Assembly: GCA_023265785.1 (NCBI GenBank)
Contig: JAHFSL010000187.1
Location: 1 to 5,720 of the forward strand
DNA from: Candidatus Coatesiibacteriota bacterium
Lineage (GTDB): Bacteria > Oederibacteriota > CAKKQC01
Length of the DNA stretch: 5,720 nt
Reading direction: 5' to 3'
A program made the translations under genes and the position numbers. This document shows, piece after piece, positions 1 to 5,720 of this stretch. Position 1 is the stretch's first letter, and each line of letters starts with the position of its first letter. Under the pieces are notes generated by a model. That model searched no databases and had not been told where the DNA came from. It saw only the letters and a program-made list of their open reading frames with translations.

Positions 1-1
1 C

Positions 2-1858
2 GGGTCACTCGAGTCCGACAACGACCAGGGCACCTACACCGGGACCACCAGCCTGACCTACCTGGGGTACACGGGCTACAGCTACACGCGGGTCTGCGAC
101 ATCGGGGCCGACCACCGCGACGGGCTCTACCTGGTCAATACCAACACCGCCGCGCCCACCACCCTGCATGCCTTTTGGTGGAACGCGGGGACGCTGGCCT
201 ACGAGTACCAGACGTCGCGCGATGTCGGAGCGGAAAGCCAGTGGTACTTTGCCCCGCCGATCAACGGGCACTGGAAAGTCATCTCGGGGGCGGGTCAGAT
301 CGAGGTCTTCAAGAGTTTCCCGGCGCTGATTGACACCAACGGGGACAACAATTGGGGCACGCAGGTGCCCACCGCGCGCAACGGGTTCCTGGTCCCCGAT
401 GCCGCGCCGGCGGATTTCTACGCGTATTTCGGCGGCAATTCGGCGGGCGATAATCCCGGGCTGGTCATCGGCAACTGGGGGGCCGCGACCGGCATCTTCG
501 AGATCTGGCAGTATGTGCCCGACAACCAGACCATCCCCATCGGCGCCACGGACAGCGAGCACCTCTCGAGCGTCCTCGTGGACACAACCGGGACCTGGCG
601 GATGCTGACCGTGGACACGGTGCCCCCCGGCATCGGGGCGGTCTTCAACGCCCGCGGGTACGGGAGCGGGTACACCATGCTCGTCACCGACAGCCTGGGG
701 CTCTACAAGGTCCACCTGCGCAGTGGCGGGCCGGTGCAGGTGTACGGCGGCCGGGACGTGAACAGCGGGTTTTCCAGCGGGCATGTCCTGCACGCCGTGG
801 ACCAACAGCCCTCCGGATACCAGTTCTGGTTCCACCAGGTCTCCACCTCGAACCTGAACGGGAATTCCTTCTGCAACGCCCCGCACACGCCGATCATGGG
901 GCTCGATTTCTACTGCCCGAAATCGGGCACCGTTGTCCAGATGGTCTCGGGGTCCGGGTACTCCGCCCGCTACACGACTGACGGCCCCGATGAGGATGTG
1001 TTTTTCGAACGGCTCACCAGCCCGGTGGCGGGCGCAACGACCAACTACAAGATCACGGCCACGGCGGGCATCATCGTCAGTGCGTTCAACATCACCTGCC
1101 AGATGAAGCAGAAGCTCTACACCGCCCCGTTCCTGGGCCAGGGGGTGCACTACCAGATCGTGGCGCCGCCGGTGGCGTACGTGGGCCAGTCCTTCTGGAT
1201 CACCGTGATCGTCATGGATGTCGGGAACACCACCAAGACGGACTACTGCGGGACGACCTCGTTCACCTCCACCGATGCCTCCGCCAAAATCGAGGGAGCG
1301 GCCATGGACACCTACAACTACACCTGGGATTCGAATGATCCCGCCGCGTCGTGCAAGGGCGCGTGCTGTTCCGGCGGCCCCGACAACGGCGTGCGCGTGT
1401 TCGTCAATGTCACCATGACCAGGCTGGGGCTTCAGACGCTCGTCGGCGTGGATACCACGGACGGCTCGGTGTCCGGGCTTACCACCATCATGATCGTGGG
1501 GCTGGATATCAAGCTGATCAAGCGCCAACCGCTGGCCATCGCGGCCTCCGGCGACACGGTCCAGTTCCAGGTCTGCTGGAGCAACTACTCCACGGCCTCG
1601 GCCTTCACCTTCGTCATCAACGATGCCGTTCCGATGGGCACGACCTTCGTGCCGGAAGCAGGCACGGCCGCCTTCGATTGCGGGAATACGGACGGGGTGG
1701 CGCCCGTCCCGGCGTACTCCATCGCGACCTCCGTGACGCCCCCGGCCGCCTTCACCACGGGCAACCCGGTGGCGGGCACCCGGTGGCTCCGGTGGACGAT
1801 TCCCACCGCGGGCGTCAACACGACCGGTTGCATCTGCTATCGCGTGACGGTGAACTGA
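2..1858 (+). CDS. Large secreted/surface beta-rich protein with Ig-like and DUF11-like C-terminal domains (5' partial)
   Basis: The frame is open from the left edge to a TGA at 1856-1858, giving 618 residues without the true start; a GTG at 365 is only an internal valine codon. Residues (window numbering) about 1-380 are rich in Gly, Thr, Ser, Tyr, Trp and Asn, with short alternating strands such as GLYLVNT, FWWNAG and GLYKVHL; I do not recognise this part, and a beta-propeller or similar all-beta fold is a guess. About 383-500 looks like a bacterial Ig-like domain (APPVAYVGQSFWITVIV, then TLVGVDTTDGSVSG) with cysteines at 416, 451, 455 and 456. About 503-618 resembles DUF11-type repeats of surface proteins (ASGDTVQFQVCWSN, then NDAVPMGTTFVPEAG), with Cys525, 560, 610 and 612. 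There is no LPxTG signal or C-terminal membrane segment. The composition and domains indicate export, but the signal peptide would lie outside the window. The role is unknown; structural, adhesive or glycan-binding functions are possible. Confidence 0.82.
   Translation, partial: GSLESDNDQGTYTGTTSLTYLGYTGYSYTRVCDIGADHRDGLYLVNTNTAAPTTLHAFWWNAGTLAYEYQTSRDVGAESQWYFAPPINGHWKVISGAGQIEVFKSFPALIDTNGDNNWGTQVPTARNGFLVPDAAPADFYAYFGGNSAGDNPGLVIGNWGAATGIFEIWQYVPDNQTIPIGATDSEHLSSVLVDTTGTWRMLTVDTVPPGIGAVFNARGYGSGYTMLVTDSLGLYKVHLRSGGPVQVYGGRDVNSGFSSGHVLHAVDQQPSGYQFWFHQVSTSNLNGNSFCNAPHTPIMGLDFYCPKSGTVVQMVSGSGYSARYTTDGPDEDVFFERLTSPVAGATTNYKITATAGIIVSAFNITCQMKQKLYTAPFLGQGVHYQIVAPPVAYVGQSFWITVIVMDVGNTTKTDYCGTTSFTSTDASAKIEGAAMDTYNYTWDSNDPAASCKGACCSGGPDNGVRVFVNVTMTRLGLQTLVGVDTTDGSVSGLTTIMIVGLDIKLIKRQPLAIAASGDTVQFQVCWSNYSTASAFTFVINDAVPMGTTFVPEAGTAAFDCGNTDGVAPVPAYSIATSVTPPAAFTTGNPVAGTRWLRWTIPTAGVNTTGCICYRVTVN
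1849..1853 (+). promoter_or_regulatory. Probable ribosome binding site (GGTGA) for the PhyH gene
   Basis: GGTGA matches the 3' half of the AGGAGGTGA Shine-Dalgarno consensus. It lies seven bases before the GTG at 1861, inside the last codons of the upstream gene. It favours 1861 as the start over the two following GTG codons (1864, 1867). The match is short and could be chance in GC-rich DNA. Confidence 0.4.
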
Positions 1859-1860
1859 TC

Positions 1861-2673
1861 GTGGTGGTGGACCCGCAACACGTTGAGGCGTTCGACCGGG
1901 ACGGATACTGCGTGGTCCCCGGGGCCTTGCCGCCTGCGGCGGTGGCCAATCTGCTCGGGGTCGTTGACCGCATCAAGGACCGGCTGGCGGTGAGCGGCCA
2001 TACGCGGGACGTCTTTGGCCTGGATGTGCGGCCCATCGTCACAGAGGACGACGCCTTTCTCGACCTGCTCGAGTGGCCGGCAACATTTCCATTGGCCGTC
2101 CGGTGCCTGCGCCACTACTCGGTCCAGTTGAATACCTCGCACCTCATCATGGTTCCGCCCCGGCCCGACGAGCGCAATACCGGCTGGCACCAGGATGGCG
2201 GGAGCCCGGGGATGAGCGTGAACGGGGTGAAGCCGATGTTCTCGCTCGAGGTCGGGTACTTCCTGACCGACCTGCTCGAGCCCGACATGGGCCAGTTGAT
2301 GGTCGTGCCCGGGAGCCACCGGCGGCCCGAGCCGCCCGTCTTCCGCGAGGGTGCCACCGACCCCGAGGGCGCCGTCCAGCTCCGGGTCCGCGCGGGCGAC
2401 GCCGTGGTCTTCGCCAATCCGCTCTGGCATGGTGCCGCCCCGAACCGGTCCACGGCCACCCGCATCGTGCTGTACTACGGATACGCCTATCGTTGGCTGA
2501 AGCCGATTGATTACGAGACCATGCCCGCCGACCTGATGGCGCGGTGCGGCCCCATCGGCCGCCAGCTGCTCGGGGCGCGCACCTCGCACCTGGGCTGGTT
2601 CATCCCGACCGATGCGGACTGCCCGCTCAAGGAGCTGTACCGCGCGTGGTTCGGCGAGACCTGGATTTCCTGA
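1861..2673 (+). CDS. PhyH (phytanoyl-CoA dioxygenase) family Fe(II)/2-oxoglutarate-dependent oxygenase
   Basis: This is a 270-residue protein, within the usual length range of the family. Members hydroxylate small organic substrates using O2 and 2-oxoglutarate, releasing CO2 and succinate. The N-terminus (FDRDGYCVVPGALPP) is the typical opening of the fold. The iron-binding triad is visible: His110 and Asp112 in GWHQDGG, and His190 in LWHGAAPNRS. Arg201, eleven residues after the distal His as in human phytanoyl-CoA hydroxylase, is positioned to bind the 2-oxoglutarate carboxylate. LLEPDMGQLMVVPGSHRRPE is the conserved stretch between them. I see no signal peptide, so it is probably cytoplasmic. 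The start is one of three consecutive GTG codons (1861, 1864, 1867); the first fits the GGTGA site and lies two bases after the upstream stop. The next gene starts one base after this stop, so the two are probably co-translated. Family membership is firm. The substrate is not shown, and bacterial PhyH proteins often do not act on phytanoyl-CoA. Confidence 0.92.
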   Translation: MVVDPQHVEAFDRDGYCVVPGALPPAAVANLLGVVDRIKDRLAVSGHTRDVFGLDVRPIVTEDDAFLDLLEWPATFPLAVRCLRHYSVQLNTSHLIMVPPRPDERNTGWHQDGGSPGMSVNGVKPMFSLEVGYFLTDLLEPDMGQLMVVPGSHRRPEPPVFREGATDPEGAVQLRVRAGDAVVFANPLWHGAAPNRSTATRIVLYYGYAYRWLKPIDYETMPADLMARCGPIGRQLLGARTSHLGWFIPTDADCPLKELYRAWFGETWIS

Positions 2674-2674
2674 C

Positions 2675-4936
2675 GTGATCCGCGACGGCGGGGCGGCGGC
2701 GCGGGAGCCGCGGACGGTCCGGCTGGAGGCTGACCTCGTCGTGGTGGGAGGCGGGCTGGCGGGAACCTGCTGTGCCATCACCGCGGCCCGGGCCGGGGCG
2801 AGGGTCGTCCTGGTCCAGGACCGGCCGGTTCTCGGAGGCAATGCCTCCTCCGAGGTCCGTCTGTGGGCGCTGGGCGCCACCGCGCATATGACCAATAACA
2901 ATCGCTGGGCTCGCGAAGGCGGGGTCATTGACGAACTCCTGACCGAGAATACTTGGCGCAACCCCGAGGGCAACGCCGTCCTCTTTGATTCCGTGGTCCT
3001 GGATGCCGTCCTCGCCGAATCCAATCTCGCGCTCCTGCTCAACACGGCCGTCCACGCGGTGGACAAGGACGGTTCCGACCGGATCGCCGGTGTGCGGGCT
3101 TTTTGTTCCCAGAACTCCACCGCCTATGACCTCCGAGCGCCGCTGTTCTGTGACGCCTCGGGGGACGGGATCGTTGGGTTCCTCGCCGGCGCCGCGTTCC
3201 GGATGGGCGCGGAGGCGGAGGCCGAGTTCGGGGAGAAATTCGCGCCCTCAAGGGAGTACGGCGAACTGCTGGGCCACTCGATCTACTTCTACTCCAAGGA
3301 CACGGGACACCCGGTCACGTTTGTCCCCCCCTCCTGGGCGCTGAAGGATGTTCCAGGGCGGATTCCCCGCCATGCCGAATTCGACGCGAAACAGTTCGGC
3401 CCCCACCTCTGGTGGATCGAGTACGGCGGAAGACTGGACACGGTTCACGAGACCGAGACGATCAAGTGGGAGCTGTGGAAGGTCGTCTACGGCGTCTGGG
3501 ACTGGATCAAGAATTCCGGAAAGTTCCCTGAGGCGGCCAACCGGACGCTGGAGTGGGTGGGGCTGATCCCCGGCAAGCGGGAGAGCCGCCGGTTCGAGGG
3601 CCCGGTGCTCCTCAACCAGCATGACATCATCGAACAGCGGGTCCACCCCGACGATGTCTCGTTCGGCGGCTGGTCCATTGATCTGCACCCGGCCGACGGA
3701 ATCTACAGCGAGAAGCCCGGGTGCGACCAGTGGCACGCCAAGGGGGTCTACCCCATCCCATACCGGTGCCTGTACTCGCGGAATCTTGACAACCTGTTTC
3801 TCGCGGGCCGGATCATCAGCGCCACCCACGTGGCATTCGGCTCCACCCGGGTCATGTGTACCCTGGCCGAGGCCGGCCAGGCCGTGGGGGTGGCGGCCGC
3901 CACCTGCGCGCGGGAAGGCCTCAAGCCGGCCGACGTGACCGCCCCGGCGCGCATGCATGCCCTGCAGCGAGACCTCCTCCGGCAGGGCCAGTACATCCCG
4001 GGTGTGGCGCTTGACGATCCGCGGGACCTGGCCCGGGCGGCCCGGGTCTCGGCCACCAGTGAGTTGCGGCTGTCCGCCCTCCCGCCTGACGGACCGTGGC
4101 TGAAGCTGGAGCACGACTGGGCACAAATGCTGCCGGTCGCCGCCGGTCCGGCCCCACGGGTGACGTTCACCGTGCGCGCCGAGGCCCCGGTCACGCTCAC
4201 CGTCGAAGTGCGGCAAAGTTCCAAACCGTTCAATCACACCCCGGACGAGACGCTGACCTCCCGCGGCATTGCCCTCCCGGCCGGCGAGTCGGCCGTGACG
4301 CTTGAGGTGCCCGCCCCCATCAACGGTTCACACTATCTTTTCTACTGTCTCCTCAAGAACGAGCAGGTTGCAGTGCGGTTATCGGAATCGAGGGTCACCG
4401 GTCTGGTGGCCGTGGAGCACGCCTGGGACCAGACACCGGAGCACGACATCGGGGTGGAGACCTTCGGGTTCTGGATCGCCCGGCGCGCTCCGGAAGGGCA
4501 GAACCTGGCGTGCACCATCGAGCCGCCTATCGCGCTGTTCGGACCCGACCAGGCCCGCAATGGCGTCGGTCGGCCCGTCGCCGGTCCGAACGCCTGGGTC
4601 GCCGCGCCGGGCGACCCGAGTCCTGCCCTGACCCTGACCTGGGACACGCCGCAGACGATCGCCAGGGTGGAGCTGGAATTCGACACTGACTGGGACCACC
4701 CGATGGAGACCGTCCTCTTCCGGCACCATGCCCGCGCCATGCCGTCTTGCGTGAAGCGGTACCGCCTGCGGGACACGGCGGGCCGGGTTGTCCATGAGTC
4801 CGGGGAAAACCACCACGCCCGCAATACCGTCCGGCTGGACCCGCCGCTGGTAACGGCCGGTCTCACCGTGGAACTTCTGGAAACCTGGGGCCCGGTTCCC
4901 AAGGCGCTCTTCGCCGTGCGCTGTTTTCCGGACTAA
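2675..4936 (+). CDS. FAD-dependent oxidoreductase (FAD_oxidored family) with C-terminal beta-sandwich region
   Basis: This is a 753-residue flavoprotein. Residues 20-30 (DLVVVGGGLAG) form the Rossmann dinucleotide-binding loop, with the following helix AITAARAGARVVLVQ. Residues 54-64 (GGNASSEVRLW) and the later EGGVIDELLTEN and NPEGNAVLFDSV are hallmarks of a large subfamily related to PF12831. Residues 374-379 (LFLAGR), then ISATHVAFGSTRVM, form the C-terminal FAD-contacting segment. From about residue 450 to the end there is no flavin motif; this part looks like beta-sandwich modules, and the last ~100 residues (about 652-753) resemble a discoidin/F5-8 type C fold. GTG at 2675 is chosen because it gives a short leader before the Rossmann motif and lies one base after the PhyH stop; an ATG at 2612 would add residues encoded inside PhyH that look like out-of-frame translation. 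No good Shine-Dalgarno is seen, consistent with termination-reinitiation. I see no clear signal peptide. It likely oxidises or reduces a small organic compound; the substrate is unknown. Confidence 0.9.
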   Translation: MIRDGGAAAREPRTVRLEADLVVVGGGLAGTCCAITAARAGARVVLVQDRPVLGGNASSEVRLWALGATAHMTNNNRWAREGGVIDELLTENTWRNPEGNAVLFDSVVLDAVLAESNLALLLNTAVHAVDKDGSDRIAGVRAFCSQNSTAYDLRAPLFCDASGDGIVGFLAGAAFRMGAEAEAEFGEKFAPSREYGELLGHSIYFYSKDTGHPVTFVPPSWALKDVPGRIPRHAEFDAKQFGPHLWWIEYGGRLDTVHETETIKWELWKVVYGVWDWIKNSGKFPEAANRTLEWVGLIPGKRESRRFEGPVLLNQHDIIEQRVHPDDVSFGGWSIDLHPADGIYSEKPGCDQWHAKGVYPIPYRCLYSRNLDNLFLAGRIISATHVAFGSTRVMCTLAEAGQAVGVAAATCAREGLKPADVTAPARMHALQRDLLRQGQYIPGVALDDPRDLARAARVSATSELRLSALPPDGPWLKLEHDWAQMLPVAAGPAPRVTFTVRAEAPVTLTVEVRQSSKPFNHTPDETLTSRGIALPAGESAVTLEVPAPINGSHYLFYCLLKNEQVAVRLSESRVTGLVAVEHAWDQTPEHDIGVETFGFWIARRAPEGQNLACTIEPPIALFGPDQARNGVGRPVAGPNAWVAAPGDPSPALTLTWDTPQTIARVELEFDTDWDHPMETVLFRHHARAMPSCVKRYRLRDTAGRVVHESGENHHARNTVRLDPPLVTAGLTVELLETWGPVPKALFAVRCFPD
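4933..4936. other. Tail-to-tail stop-codon overlap (CTAA)
   Basis: The four bases CTAA encode TAA for the plus-strand FAD oxidoreductase and TAG for the minus-strand amidohydrolase. There is no intergenic space. I found no strong GC hairpin followed by a T-run on either strand here; the best candidate is a four-base stem (GAGC/GCTC, about 4942-4956) without a T-tract. Termination must therefore occur inside the opposing gene or be Rho-dependent. Confidence 0.9.
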
Positions 4937-5720
4937 TCCTTGAGCCCGTACAGCTCCATGGCGTTGTCGTGGAGGACGCGGCGGGCGGCCCGGAGGGCGA
5001 CCTCCTCCGTCCAGTAGCCGCCCTCGATCTTATCGGCCAGCACCTCGGCCAGCATCCGGCGTGTGAACTTCACGGTGCCGTAGGTCTCCTCCAGGTTCGC
5101 GCAGTCGGTCCCGAACATGAGCTGGTGACCCTCGAGGAGGTCCAGGGCCTCCGCCAAGACTTGCTTGCCGGCGGAGGGTGAGAAGAGCGCCATCCAGGCA
5201 AGGTCCAGAAAGACATTGGTGTACTCGCGGGTGAGTACGATGGCTTCCCGGGAGAAAGGGTAGCCCCCGTGGAGGAGCACGAATTTCACCTCAGACCAGC
5301 GGCCCGTGGACAGGAGCCGGTTGAGGCCCAGCGGGTTGGAGTTGGCGACGATGTTCCACGACTGCTGGTTGCCGGTATGGAACTGGAACGGCTTCTTGTG
5401 GCGGGCGCACGCGGCCAACACCCGGGTCATGAGGTAGTCCTCCAGGTCTTTCTTCCCGGCGTCCGGGAGCGGTTGCCTCGTGAGGGCTTTCGTGAAAAGG
5501 GCGGCGGCGCGCGGCCGGGGGACGGTGTCATTGAAATCGAGCGCCCGGAAATAGGCCGCGGTGGACTTCAGGCTGACGCCGCCCCGGTCAAAGAAGGAGT
5601 CAATTTCGCGGTCAATCAGTTCTTCCATCCCTTTCAGGTCCCGGAGTTTCACCTTGAATTTCTCCTGGGTGCCGTCCAACGGCCAGCGGCCGTCCTTGCC
5701 GGGCTTGCCCGCGAGGAAGA
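4933..5720 (-). CDS. Amidohydrolase-2 family TIM-barrel metal-dependent hydrolase, FluG N-terminus-like (5' partial)
   Basis: The minus-strand frame is open from the right edge to a TAG stop (complement of 4933-4935), giving about 261 residues of the C-terminal part. The TTG at 5679 is probably internal, because the frame continues upstream in plausible protein (FLAGKPGKDGRWP). The order of motifs matches PF04909: SLKSTAAYFR on an early strand, FQFHTGNQ with a metal-type His (codon 5377-5379), FVLLHGGYPFSREA with a second His, TNVFLDLAW, and LMFGTDC with the strand-8 Asp. This pattern is closest to the bacterial proteins resembling the amidohydrolase half of fungal FluG and plant nodulin-type proteins. 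Such enzymes hydrolyse, decarboxylate or isomerise small acids and amides; uronate isomerases are more distant relatives. No glutamine-synthetase domain follows, so it is not a FluG fusion. The N-terminal metal motif expected on strand 1 is off the window. It is transcribed towards the FAD gene and overlaps its stop codon. Substrate unknown. Confidence 0.87.
   Translation of the reverse strand, partial: FLAGKPGKDGRWPLDGTQEKFKVKLRDLKGMEELIDREIDSFFDRGGVSLKSTAAYFRALDFNDTVPRPRAAALFTKALTRQPLPDAGKKDLEDYLMTRVLAACARHKKPFQFHTGNQQSWNIVANSNPLGLNRLLSTGRWSEVKFVLLHGGYPFSREAIVLTREYTNVFLDLAWMALFSPSAGKQVLAEALDLLEGHQLMFGTDCANLEETYGTVKFTRRMLAEVLADKIEGGYWTEEVALRAARRVLHDNAMELYGLKD

Noticed and set aside
5..1528. 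Long minus-strand open frame of about 507 codons opposite the surface protein gene
   Set aside because: The translation is dominated by Arg, Gly, Val, His, Pro and Asp without a recognisable fold. This is the usual antisense shadow of a GC-rich gene, and the plus-strand reading has coherent domains.
1351..1860. 5' extension of the PhyH frame into the surface protein gene
   Set aside because: The extra 170 residues are Arg/His/Gly-rich out-of-frame translation. The PhyH fold begins at about 1861 and a ribosome site fits there.
2071..2282. Repeated string GACCTGCTCGAG at two places in the PhyH gene
   Set aside because: Both copies encode Asp-Leu-Leu-Glu in frame with common GC-rich codons, so coincidence explains them.
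1837..3120. Minus-strand open frame of about 427 codons spanning the PhyH/FAD junction
   Set aside because: It runs opposite two well-supported enzymes, and its translation is low-complexity Arg/Pro/Ala/Ser text with no motif.
3248..4237. Minus-strand open frame of about 329 codons inside the FAD oxidoreductase gene
   Set aside because: It is an antisense shadow; the plus-strand frame carries conserved flavoprotein motifs across the same stretch.
4942..4956. Small inverted repeat GAGC...GCTC near the convergent stops as a terminator
   Set aside because: The stem is only four bases, the loop is seven, and there is no T-tract on either strand.

Overview
This GC-rich window is almost entirely protein-coding and comes from a bacterium. 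It carries the 3' end of a gene for a large extracellular beta-rich protein, two complete enzyme genes on the same strand, and a convergent enzyme gene cut by the right edge. I see no RNA gene, mobile element, CRISPR array or long non-coding stretch. The FAD-oxidoreductase subfamily (Gly-Gly-Asn-Ala-Ser-Ser-Glu motif plus a beta-sandwich tail), beside a PhyH dioxygenase and a TIM-barrel amidohydrolase, is typical of uncultivated members of the Planctomycetes-Verrucomicrobia-Lentisphaerae group and neighbouring phyla. That placement is an inference from gene content, not from a marker gene.

Layout: positions 2-1858 (+) are the last 618 codons of a secreted or surface protein with a long uncharacterised N-terminal part, an Ig-like segment and a C-terminal DUF11-like domain. 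Two bases after its stop, a PhyH-type Fe(II)/2-oxoglutarate dioxygenase starts (1861-2673, +). One base after that stop, an FAD-dependent oxidoreductase of about 753 residues starts (2675-4936, +). Its TAA stop overlaps the TAG stop of the convergent amidohydrolase (4933-5720, -) by four bases; the 5' part of that gene lies outside the window.

The very tight spacing of the three plus-strand genes predicts one transcript with translational coupling. The three enzymes (a non-heme iron oxygenase, a flavin oxidoreductase and a metal-dependent hydrolase) could act in one catabolic or modification pathway for a small organic substrate, but the sequence does not show which. The reason a large extracellular protein would be coupled to two enzymes without evident secretion signals is the least explained aspect of the window.
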